From assembly GCA_963715565.1 (NCBI GenBank), contig OY970256.1, positions 5,270,001 to 5,334,000 of the forward strand: a DNA stretch of 64,000 bases. Direction: 5' to 3'. This document shows positions 1-10,300 of this stretch, piece by piece. The stretch comes from JACVRN01 sp963715565. Its GTDB lineage: Bacteria; Acidobacteriota; Blastocatellia; Pyrinomonadales; Pyrinomonadaceae. A program made the translations under genes and the position numbers. A model generated the notes under the pieces. The model was not told the DNA's origin and searched no databases. It saw only the letters and a program-made list of their open reading frames with translations. Positions within the stretch are counted from its first letter, which is position 1. Each line of letters begins with the position of its first letter.

Positions 1-230
1 ACGCGGCCCTGGACTACATGCAAGATGCCCTGGTCTTCATGGTCTATGCATTCGACGACGCGAGCGCCCGCTATCGTGCCCGTGTCGCTCAATTGTCCGC
101 CGCCCGTTGGATAAAAGGCCGTGCGGTCGAGCGTCACTCCCACCCAACCACTCACGCGCTCTGTGACGTTCGTGACTTTGGCTTCAAACTCCACGAGATG
201 AGAATCCATGTAATAAAGACGTTCCGTCAT
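1..230 (-). CDS. Alanyl-tRNA editing protein (AlaX-like), N-terminal part
   Basis: The leftward reading frame starts at an ATG at 230 and runs off the left edge, so only about 76 residues are visible. It reads MTERLYYMDSHLVEFEAKV and then FYPTGGGQLSDTG. The second stretch is the signature of the AlaX/AlaRS editing-domain family, which hydrolyses Ser- or Gly-tRNA(Ala) mischarged by AlaRS in the cytoplasm. The metal-binding HxxxH and CxxxH motifs would lie beyond the edge, so activity cannot be judged. No strong ribosome binding site is seen. It could be a free-standing AlaX or an AlaRS-related longer protein. The early position of the GGGQ motif and the lack of an aminoacylation domain upstream favour free-standing AlaX. 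Confidence 0.75.
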   Translation of the reverse strand, partial: MTERLYYMDSHLVEFEAKVTNVTERVSGWVGVTLDRTAFYPTGGGQLSDTGTIAGARVVECIDHEDQGILHVVQGR

Positions 231-286
231 GCTGAAAAAGCTAACGGACGCGGACACCAAGCGTCAAGTTAGCCAAAGCGGATTCA

Positions 287-431
287 AACAGGGATGGACA
301 GGATAGACAGGATAAAAGCAATGCAAAAGTCAAAATGCAAAATGATGAAAGAAAAGCTATTCTTTAATTCTGCACTTTGCACTTTGCATTTATCATTTAT
401 TTTTATCCTGTCTATCCTGTCCATCCCTGTT
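287..431. repeat. Intergenic inverted repeat, ACAGGAT word family with nested TGCAAAA words
   Basis: Arms 287-317 and 401-431 are a perfect 31-bp inverted repeat built from the tandem words ATGGACAGGAT and AGACAGGAT. The loop carries a second, weaker inverted repeat made of TGCAAAAT/TGCAAAGT words. It is one of five copies of the outer family in this window. It lies between the divergent alaX and M61 genes. Confidence 0.85.
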
Positions 432-451
432 AATTCCTTTGCTCGTGCTCT

Positions 452-481
452 TTGACAGCCGGGCGAGGAAGCATTGATAAT
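452..481 (+). promoter_or_regulatory. Sigma-70-type promoter of the M61 peptidase
   Basis: TTGACA at 452-457 is followed after 18 bp by GATAAT at 476-481 (11 of 12 consensus bases). It sits 56 bp upstream of the M61 start codon and just outside the inverted repeat. This is seen in sequence only; no transcript evidence is available. Confidence 0.5.
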
Positions 482-537
482 CGCGCGTCATCCCCCGGTT
501 CACTACATCTTCCGGCTAGTCATTTGGAGACGCATTT

Positions 538-2445
538 ATGTTCGGTCGTTTCTCGCCGCTTGTCGCGCGCGTCGCCCTTGTCCTGATAGTCGTCTGCGTC
601 TTTCAAGCGCCGCAGATTTGCGCGCAGGAGGAGAGCGCACCGCTCGCCTACATCAATTATCAACTGACGATGTCGCGTCCCAAATCGCATCTCTTCGAAG
701 TGAAAATAGAAGCGCGTCTGCTTGAAGGCGCGACCACCGAGCACCTGGATTTTCAGATGCCCAGATGGTCGCCCGGTCGTTATGCCATCTTCGATTTCGC
801 GAAGAACGTCGTAGGCTTTCAGGCTGCAAGCGGCATCTGCCCGCCCACGGCACAGTGCAAGCTCGCTCCCCTGTCCGCGTCGCGGATTGATAGCCAGACG
901 TGGCGCGTCACGCTCGGCGGCGCTAAGAACCTGACCGTCCGTTATAAAGTCTTCGGCGACGATCTCTCCGGCACCTTCTCGCAACTAGACGAGCGGCATG
1001 CGAACTTTAACGGCGGCTCCATCTTCATGTACATCGTCGGACACAAGCAAGACCCCGTTAGTCTTGAAATAGAGCCGCCCACGGGCTGGCGCATCACGAA
1101 CGGGCGCACGGAGCGCGCAGACCAGCGCACGTGGCAGTTTCCAAACTACGACCTCCTGATAGACACGCCCACAGAGATTGCGCCCGACTGGACCATGGAA
1201 GAGTTCAAGGTTGACGGCAAGACTTATCGCGTCGTCGTGCATTCATTCGGCGAAGAGGGAGGGAAGCGCAAAGAGCTTGTGCGCGACATAGAAAAAATCG
1301 TGCGTGCGGAAACGCGCATGTGGGGCGCGCCTGAGTTTGAGAGCTACACTTTCATCATACACTTTGCGGCGGACGACCGTTCCGGCGACGGCATGGAGCA
1401 TCTCAACTCGACACAGATTATAGAGCCCGGCGCGCTCTCCGAACCCGGCGTCCTGGAATCCGCGCGCGACACAGCCGCGCACGAGTTCTTTCACGTCTGG
1501 AACGTCAAACGCCTGCGGCCCGTAGAACTCGGCCCATGGGATTTCACGCGTCCCCTTGCGACGCGCTCGCTCTGGATTGCCGAAGGCATCACAAATTACT
1601 ACGGCCACTTGATGACCAGACGCGCTAGTCTCTGGACCGACGCGGAGCTTTTACAGAAACTCGGCCAGCAGATTCGCGGCATAGAGAATGCTCCGGGCAG
1701 CGCGTTAACGAGCGCCGAAGAATCTTCCATCATCGCGCCCTTAATTGATGGCACTCTCAGCCCGCAGCGCAACGACCTTGGCAATACCGCCGTCAGTTAT
1801 TATCCGAAAGGCGAAGTCGTGGGGCTTGTCCTTGACCTCCTGATTCGTGGTAAGACGAACGGGCGTAAATCATTGGACGACGTGATGCGCGAGATGTACA
1901 GGCGCTTTTATCTGGAAAGCGCGAAGGAGAGTTATTACCTGCGCGGGCGCGGCTACAGGCCGGAAGATTTCGAGCGCGTCGCGTCGGAAGTCGCCGGTTT
2001 CGACCTGCACGAATTTTTCGAGCGCTACGTGCGCCGCCCCGAAACGCTGCCGTATAACGAAGCATTCGCGGCGGTCGGGCTGCGGCTTGTACGCACGCCT
2101 TCCGCGGAGCCGTTCAATGGGGGGATTTCCATTGACTTCGATGTTGAGAGCGGCGTGAAAATCGCAAGCGTGCGCCACGATTCGCCAGCCGAACAGGCGG
2201 GGCTCTCGCAGGGAGACATCATTCTCTCGATTGGCGGCACACCCGTCACGCCGGATAATTGGAGAGTGATGCTCAATCGCTACAAGCAGGGAGAGCGCGT
2301 GCCTGTCTCGCTGCGTCGCGACCGCCGCATGATTCAGACCACTCTCACGCTCGGCCCGCCCGAGAGCTTTGACTACCGCATAGAGGAAAAGGAAGACGCG
2401 ACCCGCGAGATGCGCGCACGCCGCGAGGCGTGGATGAACGGTTAA
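538..2445 (+). CDS. Secreted M61 family (glycyl) aminopeptidase with PDZ domain
   Basis: This 635-aa protein is likely exported: residues 1-30 form a signal peptide ending near CAQEE. It is a zinc metallopeptidase of family M61. The zinc motif HEFFH is at 315-319, with the third ligand in EGITNYY (E349). The sequence HVWNVKRLRP after the motif is typical of the family. An N-terminal beta domain (about 35-200) precedes the thermolysin-like catalytic domain. A PDZ domain at about 530-610 (SPAEQAGLSQGDIILSIGG) follows, as in full-length family members. A GGAG box 9 bp upstream supports the ATG at 538. It probably trims N-terminal Gly/Ala from peptides outside the cytoplasm. The family call is firm; the substrate is inferred from the family. 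Confidence 0.93.
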   Translation: MFGRFSPLVARVALVLIVVCVFQAPQICAQEESAPLAYINYQLTMSRPKSHLFEVKIEARLLEGATTEHLDFQMPRWSPGRYAIFDFAKNVVGFQAASGICPPTAQCKLAPLSASRIDSQTWRVTLGGAKNLTVRYKVFGDDLSGTFSQLDERHANFNGGSIFMYIVGHKQDPVSLEIEPPTGWRITNGRTERADQRTWQFPNYDLLIDTPTEIAPDWTMEEFKVDGKTYRVVVHSFGEEGGKRKELVRDIEKIVRAETRMWGAPEFESYTFIIHFAADDRSGDGMEHLNSTQIIEPGALSEPGVLESARDTAAHEFFHVWNVKRLRPVELGPWDFTRPLATRSLWIAEGITNYYGHLMTRRASLWTDAELLQKLGQQIRGIENAPGSALTSAEESSIIAPLIDGTLSPQRNDLGNTAVSYYPKGEVVGLVLDLLIRGKTNGRKSLDDVMREMYRRFYLESAKESYYLRGRGYRPEDFERVASEVAGFDLHEFFERYVRRPETLPYNEAFAAVGLRLVRTPSAEPFNGGISIDFDVESGVKIASVRHDSPAEQAGLSQGDIILSIGGTPVTPDNWRVMLNRYKQGERVPVSLRRDRRMIQTTLTLGPPESFDYRIEEKEDATREMRARREAWMNG

Positions 2446-2458
2446 GCTATTACACGCT

Positions 2459-2546
2459 TCACCGCAGAGACGCAGAGAGCGCAGAGCAGACGCAGAGAAA
2501 TTCAACTCTCTGCGTCTGCTCTGCGCTCTCTGCGTCTCTGCGGTGA
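2459..2546. repeat. Perfect 40-bp hairpin, CGCAGAGA word family
   Basis: Arms 2459-2498 and 2507-2546 are exact reverse complements around the 8-nt loop AATTCAAC. Each arm is itself a chain of CGCAGAGA/CGCAGAGC words starting with TCACCG. It lies between the convergent M61 and aceA genes and could also act as a bidirectional terminator. Two diverged copies are at 34228-34323 and 53971-54064. Confidence 0.9.
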
Positions 2547-2581
2547 TTTGTTTTACTCACCTCGGGCGCATCGCTTGCGCT

Positions 2582-3928
<1,347 letters not shown>

Positions 3929-3986
3929 CAGTTTTCCTCCTACGGTTCAAGTTGGTGATGCCAGCGAGGCTTCATGAAAATCCATG

Positions 3987-4014
3987 TCTGACAACATCTC
4001 TCTCTCTTGTCAGA
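3987..4014. other. Inverted repeat at the aceB stop codon / aceB-aceA junction
   Basis: TCTGACAA (3987-3994) and TTGTCAGA (4007-4014) are exact 8-bp arms around a CT-rich loop. The right arm includes the aceB stop codon. In the leftward transcript this hairpin would sit between aceB and aceA, where it could stabilise the upstream message or attenuate aceA. It has no U tract, so it is not a typical terminator. Confidence 0.45.
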
Positions 4015-5575
4015 CTGGATCGAACTCGTCGCCTAGAATCATGCGCTCGCTTTGCTCGCGAGCTTCGCGCAGAGTGTCTGCCGCTCCATCCGTCGCCGCG
4101 TGTTCATCCTGTAGACGTGCCAGTTCTTCGTCAAACAAGCTGTGAATAAACTCGGCTGTGTGCTCGACCGCTTCATTGTCCTCGTTCGTGATAATGACCT
4201 GACGGCTGTGACGCATGCGCTGTGCAATCATGAGACGATAGATGCGATCCGTAGCTAAATCTTCCATATAGCCGTCTAGAAGGCTTGCGCCCTTTCCATT
4301 AAGCACGCCGTGGCGATAGCGAATCACCGTACGCACGGCGGCGCGCGTGCCGTAGAGCGTACGTGCGCCGACTCCATCGGGCACGGGCCGCAGATTTGGA
4401 CGTGCATCAATCCCGACCCTGCGCGCTTTGATCTGATTCGGCGCAGGGAACTGCGCGACCGCGATGTCGTTTTGGTCCGGGTGGCCCGTCCACGCGCCGT
4501 CCATCAAACAACCGGCCTCGTTCTTTTTATCTGCGGCGAGCACAAGGAGCGCGCGCTCATTTAATTCCGCATCCGTGCGGCTAGGGTAAAGCGCCGTCAT
4601 CCCGCCGATGGCTAGAGCGCCGTGACGATGACAGACTTCGACCAGCAATTCTCGCAGGCGTTGAAAGAACGCGACGTCGTGCGGAATCGTGTTACGGTCG
4701 GGCAGAACCCAAGCGGGATTTTCAAGATTAAAGTGTATGAGGCTCGCCATGTAATCCCAGCGCCCCAGATTTAATCCAACTATGTGCTCGCGCAGGTTGT
4801 AAAGAAACTCCTCCATCTGAAAGGCGAGCGGGTGCGATTCAACCAGCGCCATGCACTTGATGTAATCGCGCGGCCAGCCCTTTAGCTCGGCCAGAGTTTG
4901 AAAAAGCTCACGCCACCACAACGCCTCTTCCGCAGATTCGGACTTGGGGATATAGAACGCCAGTGGATGACGCAAGTTCTCCGCTTCGACTTCGTAGACG
5001 ATGCTCGCAACGTCAAAGAGCGAGGCCGAAGTCAGTTCATCCTTAACAACACCCGCTTGATTGAGGTGAAGCCCTCGCGGTCTTGTCCAGATAACAGTTC
5101 GACTCTCCCTGATTCCGACTTCCGTGTTGCGCTTGCGATCAAAATAGCCGAGCGACCCGTTGAGCGCCGCGAGCACATTTTTTATCCCGCGCAAGAGATT
5201 GGACCAACTGTTCGCCATCGAATCTTCAAGGTCCAGCATCACACCGGGCGCGCCCGAGTTGAGCATCTTCACGACCAGCTCTGCATCGTCAGCCGGACCC
5301 GTCATCTGGTTGCGCTGGTCCTCGCACCAACGGGGCAGCGCAAGCTCCCAACGAGTCTCGCCAGCTTCGGACGGAGGGAGATAATCAGGAGAACGCCCCG
5401 CGTGCGAATCCGCGAGCGCCGCCTCGCGCGCTTTATTGAGACGCTGTTGCCAAGGCGTGAACTCGCGATGGAGCGGCAGAAAGAAATCCAGAAATCCTTC
5501 CGCCAGATGAGCAGCCCTTTCAGCATCCGCCGGTCCCGCATTTGGCGCGGGCACTCTCTCAATGGTCGTGTTCAT
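4010..5575 (-). CDS. aceB: Malate synthase A
   Basis: This 521-aa enzyme condenses glyoxylate with acetyl-CoA to malate, completing the glyoxylate shunt. It is the short isoform A: length fits the family (about 530 aa), and the isoform G insert is absent. Recognisable blocks are LLDLEDSMANSW-type residues near 115-130, the active-site segment GLNLGRWDYMASLI, and the C-terminal DGAWTGHPDQ region. The ATG at 5575 has a GGGGGT box a few bases upstream. It precedes aceA on the same strand. The divergent IclR gene and two palindromic operators lie upstream, which suggests substrate-responsive control. Confidence 0.96.
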   Translation of the reverse strand: MNTTIERVPAPNAGPADAERAAHLAEGFLDFFLPLHREFTPWQQRLNKAREAALADSHAGRSPDYLPPSEAGETRWELALPRWCEDQRNQMTGPADDAELVVKMLNSGAPGVMLDLEDSMANSWSNLLRGIKNVLAALNGSLGYFDRKRNTEVGIRESRTVIWTRPRGLHLNQAGVVKDELTSASLFDVASIVYEVEAENLRHPLAFYIPKSESAEEALWWRELFQTLAELKGWPRDYIKCMALVESHPLAFQMEEFLYNLREHIVGLNLGRWDYMASLIHFNLENPAWVLPDRNTIPHDVAFFQRLRELLVEVCHRHGALAIGGMTALYPSRTDAELNERALLVLAADKKNEAGCLMDGAWTGHPDQNDIAVAQFPAPNQIKARRVGIDARPNLRPVPDGVGARTLYGTRAAVRTVIRYRHGVLNGKGASLLDGYMEDLATDRIYRLMIAQRMRHSRQVIITNEDNEAVEHTAEFIHSLFDEELARLQDEHAATDGAADTLREAREQSERMILGDEFDPV

Positions 5576-5589
5576 TAATAACCCCCTTC

Positions 5590-5682
5590 AATTGCGGAAT
5601 GAAAAAATTGATTCATTTGTTCATCGGTTCATTGATTCAATGAAAAAATGAACCGATGAATCAATTCCTTAATTCCGAAATC
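5590..5682. repeat. Intergenic inverted repeat, GCGGAAT outer and TGATTCAATGAA inner words
   Basis: The outer arms AATTGCGGAAT and AATTCCGAAAT are imperfect. The inner arms TTCATCGGTTCAT and ATGAACCGATGAA are exact. The inner word family is the same as in the repeats at 15738, 23612, 24950 and 56316. It lies in the leader of aceB. Confidence 0.75.
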
Positions 5683-5688
5683 GGGCTG

Positions 5689-5706
5689 TGTTCAGAATCG
5701 TGAACA
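5689..5706. promoter_or_regulatory. Palindromic operator 1, probable IclR-family site
   Basis: The site TGTTCAGAATCGTGAACA has the inverted halves TGTTC and GAACA around 8 bp. A near-identical copy is at 5878-5895. Both lie in the aceB/iclR divergent region, the expected place for an autoregulating IclR protein that also controls the glyoxylate shunt. The assignment to this regulator is inferred. Confidence 0.6.
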
Positions 5707-5877
5707 GCCTCTCGACAAAAAGCGTGCGCGTCTTGTAGCATGTGCTTCTTCAACGGGACAAGACGGAGTTCACATATTGGAACAGAAAAAGCCCCTGTGT
5801 TTTTGCTGTGCGGGCTTGTCAAAGCGCAGTAGAGAGCCTGTTGCCGGGCTTTCCGCCGCTAATCCAATTAAAACGCG

Positions 5878-5895
5878 TGTTCGGAATCGTGAACA
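5878..5895. promoter_or_regulatory. Palindromic operator 2, probable IclR-family site
   Basis: TGTTCGGAATCGTGAACA differs from operator 1 at a single base and lies 189 bp away, 76 bp before the iclR start codon. Two such long, near-identical palindromes in one divergent promoter region are unlikely by chance. The spacing is about 18 helical turns, which would allow looping. Confidence 0.6.
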
Positions 5896-5970
5896 CCAAA
5901 CATGACCGGGCGGCGAGCGGGGATAGCGGCTCTATGACGTTCGTTTACATGAAGAAGAGGTGTGCGTTAG

Positions 5971-6783
5971 ATGAAGAGGTCTGAAACGAGGAGAGCGCCG
6001 GAGCGTTCGCAGGTGGCGTCTGTGGAGCGCGCTTTGACCATCCTTGAGCTGCTGGCCGAAAGGCGAGAAGGATTATCCACTTCGGATTTGAGCCGCAGAG
6101 CGCGCATCCCTAAAAGCTCTACCAGCTACTTGCTGCGAACGCTGGTCTCGCGCGGCTACGTGCGTCGCAACGATGCGGGGCATCACACGCTGGGGCTTCG
6201 ACTATTGAGCCTTGGCGGTCTGGCGATGCAGGGGATGGAGCTGCGTGAAGCAGCTCTGCCGCACCTGCGCTACGTCGTCGACCGCACGCGCTTCGACGCG
6301 CATCTGGCTATCCTCGACCATGGCGACGCAGTTTATATAGAGCGGGTCGAAGGGCCGGGCTTTATCAAGATGGCGACGTGGGTCGGGCGGCGCATGGTCC
6401 CGCATGTGACAGCCGTGGGCAAGGCGCTCATCTGTCATTTAGACCCGAACGAGGTGGCAGACCTTTTCAAGCAGCATCAGATCAAACCATCAACGGCGAA
6501 GACCATCACGACCTTGCCACGCCTTCTCGCGGAGCTGGCGGAAACCAAGCGGCGTGGCTACGCGATTGACGACGAGGAGCACGAGGCGCGCGTGCGATGT
6601 GTGGCCGCGCCGGTTCTGGCTCCGGGCGGCGACGTCATTGCCTCCATCGGTGTGAGCGGCACGGTCGGACAAATCACCGATGAGCAACTGGCGCGCATAG
6701 GCGCGGTCGTGCGCTCTGCGGCCATGAAGCTTTCCGGTCAACTGGGGATGCGCGGCGCGCGTAGCCGTGGCAATTCGTTTTAA
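5971..6783 (+). CDS. IclR family transcriptional regulator
   Basis: This 270-aa DNA-binding regulator has an N-terminal winged helix-turn-helix at about 14-75 (VERALTILELLAERREGLST, then SRRARIPKSSTSYLLRTLV). The IclR effector-binding domain covers about 90-260 and includes GKALICHL and RGYAIDDEEHEARVRC-like blocks. Family members sense small organic acids. The gene is divergent from the aceBA pair, so glyoxylate or a related metabolite is the likely ligand and aceBA the likely target. A GAGGTG box about 10 bp upstream fits the ATG at 5971. The last 20 residues are basic and not family-typical. The family is certain; the regulon is inferred. Confidence 0.9.
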   Translation: MKRSETRRAPERSQVASVERALTILELLAERREGLSTSDLSRRARIPKSSTSYLLRTLVSRGYVRRNDAGHHTLGLRLLSLGGLAMQGMELREAALPHLRYVVDRTRFDAHLAILDHGDAVYIERVEGPGFIKMATWVGRRMVPHVTAVGKALICHLDPNEVADLFKQHQIKPSTAKTITTLPRLLAELAETKRRGYAIDDEEHEARVRCVAAPVLAPGGDVIASIGVSGTVGQITDEQLARIGAVVRSAAMKLSGQLGMRGARSRGNSF

Positions 6784-6834
6784 GTTAAGAACAGCATCCC
6801 TCGCGCAGTTTGTCATCTACAGATTGCTTTCTGA

Positions 6835-6881
6835 GAAGCAGTTTGAAAAGTCGTTGACTGGACTTTTCAAACTGCTTCTTT
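6835..6881 (+). terminator. Rho-independent terminator of iclR
   Basis: A perfect 18-bp stem (6835-6852 with 6861-6878, GAAGCAGTTTGAAAAGTC and its complement) surrounds an 8-nt loop. It is followed by a short T run. It lies 52 bp after the iclR stop codon. Confidence 0.75.
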
Positions 6882-7351
6882 AATCCGAAAATCTACATTC
6901 CGCAATTTCGTTTTGATGTTGACCTTTTTGTAGCATCTCCAAAATTTTGAACTAAATTTTTGTAGACTTCACGCGCCGGTATTTCAGGAAACCATCTAAA
7001 TTCAATAGTTAGCGAGTTTAGTTGACCGCCTTTTTCTTGCCCGCCGGGGGGAACGCAATATGCGTCAAACAAAGAAAATGTTTTCCGAGTCTGACTTATG
7101 TCGAGGATTTCGGATGACCCCACTCACATAAACAGACTCTTCAGGTTTTATCCTTATCAGGTGAATCACGCTCAAGGGGATTCGTCATCTTTCAAGGGGA
7201 ATCAGGGCACATGCGGGATGTTCATCTCTTCTTATCGCGAGAATACAAGCAATTGATACTGGCCGTACGCTCTGGCAATTAAATCCTGCCGGGCGGCTCG
7301 GCCATTAGTTTCTTCCTGCTACACACATAAACCAAGCCTGGAGGTGTTGCT
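6882..7351. other. Long AT-richer intergenic region before the first TonB receptor
   Basis: Apart from the doubtful small ORF, I see only two direct copies of a TCAAGGGGAWTC word (about 7172 and 7191) and the GGAGGT ribosome binding site of the receptor. No promoter is convincing. The base composition differs from flanking DNA, hinting at acquired or decayed sequence. Confidence 0.4.
6893..7123 (-). CDS. Doubtful small ORF in an AT-rich island
   Basis: This 76-codon frame begins with ATG at 7123 (MGSSEILDISQTRKTF) and ends at 6893. I do not recognise it. It lies in a stretch clearly more AT-rich than its neighbours, and its codon use (AAA, TTT, AAT) is unlike the rest of the window. It may be a remnant of a transferred gene or chance. 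It has no clear ribosome binding site. Confidence 0.2.
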   Translation of the reverse strand: MGSSEILDISQTRKTFSLFDAYCVPPGGQEKGGQLNSLTIEFRWFPEIPAREVYKNLVQNFGDATKRSTSKRNCGM

Positions 7352-10300
7352 ATGAAAAAGAATCTGCGGCTGAGATTTCCTGTCGTAGTATTCACTTGTC
7401 TCGTTCTCCTCCTCATGGCCGGGAGCGCCTTTGGTCAGGCGGGCCGGTCAACCGTGCGCGGGACGGTCTCAGACCCGCAGGGCGGGGCCGTCGCGGGCGC
7501 AAGCGTCACGCTGACTAATAACGAGCGTAGCTTTTCACGCACCCAGGTCACGAACGAAGATGGCACCTACGTCTTTTCAGCCATCCCGCCGGGCACCTAT
7601 CGCGTAGAGGTCGAAGCCGCAGGCTTTAAGAAGGTGGCCGTGCCGGAAGTCAACGCGCTTGTTGACTCGACCATAGAGCAGAACGTGCTGCTCGAAGTGG
7701 GCAGCGTGTCCGAGACGGTGACGGTGACCGACGTGCTTCAGGCTCCGCTTAATAACACGGATGCTACTATCGGCAATGCCTTTGAAAGCCGACGCATCGA
7801 ACAACTCCCGCTCAACGCCAGAAACGTGGTCGGGCTTTTGAGTCTTCAACCGGGCGTGACGCGCACGGGCTACGTCAACGGCGGGCGCTCCGATCAGGCC
7901 AACGTGATGCTCGACGGCGTTGACAATAACGAGCAGCAGCGCGGTCTTGACGTGGTGACGGACGAAGCCTTTGCCAGCGTCCTGCGCTCGACACCCGATT
8001 CGTTGCAGGAGTTTCGCGTCATCACTACCAATGCGAACGCCGAGCAGGGACGCTCCTCCGGCGCGCAGGTCTCTCTGGTTACCAAGAGCGGCACAAACGA
8101 TTTTCGCGGCGTGCTCTATGAATATCACCGCAACACGGTCACTACGGCCAACGACTTCTTTAACAACGCGGCGGGCGTTTTCGGGCCGGACGATCTGGCT
8201 GTGCAGAGCGGCGTAGCCCGCGTAGGCGAACCGCGCGCGCCGCGCCCGCAACTGCTGCGCAACGTCTTTGGCGGAGCCATCGGCGGGCCTCTCGTCCGAA
8301 ACCGCGCCTACTTCTTCTTCACCTACGAGGGATTCCGTGAAGCTTCGGAAACTACCGTTGTGCGTGAAGTGCCTTTGCCCACGCTGGGCCAGGGCATCGT
8401 GCGTTATTTCACGGCGAGCGGCGCGAGCGACCCCGGTTGCCCACCCGGCACGCCAGCGGGCGTGGAATGTTTGACACCCGCCGAAATCAACGCTGGATAC
8501 CTCGCCGCCAACGGCGATACCCCGGGCGTTAACCCTCTGACTCTGGCCGTGCTCTCCAACGCCGCGAGCCGCTACCCTGCCAACGATACGTCTGTGGGCG
8601 ACGGTCTCAACACGAGCGGCTTCCGCTTTAACGCCAAGACACCGGCCCGCTTGAATACCTACATCACAAGGTTCGACTTTAACCTGACGGACCGGCAGGT
8701 GCTTTTCGTGCGCGGCAATTACCAGTGGGATCACGTGACGCGCAACGTCTACGGCGGGCCGGACTGCGGCATTGATTTCACCGCCGATAACATACAGTGC
8801 TTCCCAGACACTGCTCCGCTGACGGTCTGGAATCACCCGTGGGGTCTCGCCGCCGGTCATACGTGGTCTGTCTCAAACAACTTGGTCAACCGTTTCACCT
8901 ACGGTTACACGCGCGCGGCCTTTACGGACAGCGGCGAATCAAGCCAGAACCGCGTGACGTTCCGCTTTATCTTCGCTCCCTTGGGCTACAGGCGTGGCCT
9001 GAGCCGCGTGACGCCCGTGCAGAATTTCGTTGACGACATCTCCTGGATCAAGGGCAATCACACCTTCGGGTTCGGCGGCAACATGCGTATCATTCGCAAC
9101 AACCGCGCGTCGTTCCAGAACTCCTTCGACGAGGCCATCATCAACCCGTCGTTCTACAACGGCTCGGGCTCTGTCCTGCGTAGCCCGTTCGCAGACATAG
9201 ACCCCGGCAGCAGAAATAACACGCGCGACGCGCTCGCCTCGGTCGTCGGTCGCTACTCGCAGTACAGCGCCAATCTGGTTTACAGCTCGGGCGGTCAGCT
9301 CGAACCCGTAGGGACACAGACCGAACGCTCCTTCGCGACCGAAGAGTACGAGTTTTACTTTCAGGATTCGTGGCGCGTGCGCTCGAACCTGACGATGACC
9401 TACGGCCTGCGGTGGTCAACCTCCACGCCCGTCTATGAAAGAAACGGTGTGCAGGTGATACCAACGCCGAGCCTCGGAGAGTATTTCCGGCGGCGCGTCG
9501 AAAGCTCTAATCAGGGCGTGCCCTTTAATGATCCGATTACCTTTAATCCGGGGGGCAAGGCGAACGACGCGCCCGGCTATTACAGCCAGGACTGGAACAA
9601 CTTTGCGCCTTCGATTGCTGTCGCATGGTCGCCCGACTTTGGAAACAACTGGCTCAGTCGGCTTATTGGCCGCAAGGGCATGTCCGTGTTTCGCGGCGGT
9701 TTCCGTATGACCTATGACCGCATCGGCAGCCAGTTGGCCGTCAACTTCGATTTGAATAACCTGGCCGGTTTCACTTCCGCCAGAAACATCAACGCCAACA
9801 CTTTCGACGTCACGGACAGCCGCACGTTCGGCATGGGTCCGCAATTCACAGGCTTTAACCCGAACGTTCGCGCCCTGCCTTTCCCGGCCTCGCCAACCCC
9901 GATTCCGGGCACGCTGACCTTCCCGCTGACGGTCCCGTCCGACGAAGACCAGCGCATAGAAGTCTCGCTCGACGACACGATTACGACGCCTTACAACTAC
10001 AGCGTCAACTTCTCCTATGGTCGTGAGCTTGGCAAGGGCTTTGCTTTTGAAGCGAGCTACGTCGGGCGCTTCGCGCGCAACCTGCTCGCGACGCGCGACA
10101 TCATGCAGTTGAATAACATACGCGACCCGCAATCCGGGATGACCTTCTACGAGGCGATGGGCCTGCTCATCGATGCGCGCTACCGGAACGCGGAGATCAC
10201 TTCGATCCCGAACATTCCGTTCTTCGAGAACTTCTTCCCGTTCATGTCGCAATGGTGGGGAGACCCGGCGCTCACCAACACGCAGGCTGCCTACGCGCTC

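Noticed and set aside
18..272. Rightward 84-codon frame at the left edge
   Set aside because: It is antisense to the alanyl-tRNA editing protein, whose FYPTGGGQ motif is clear on the other strand.
4898..5578. Rightward 226-codon frame opposite malate synthase
   Set aside because: It is antisense to a well-supported enzyme; the translation is Arg-rich without a recognisable domain.
5742..5984. Rightward 80-codon frame between aceB and iclR
   Set aside because: It overlaps an operator and the iclR start, and no ribosome binding site or domain supports it.
7577..8860. Leftward 427-codon open frame opposite the first TonB receptor
   Set aside because: It mirrors a clear receptor gene. High GC in third codon positions keeps the opposite strand open; the translation has no signal or family and is Arg/Val/His-rich.
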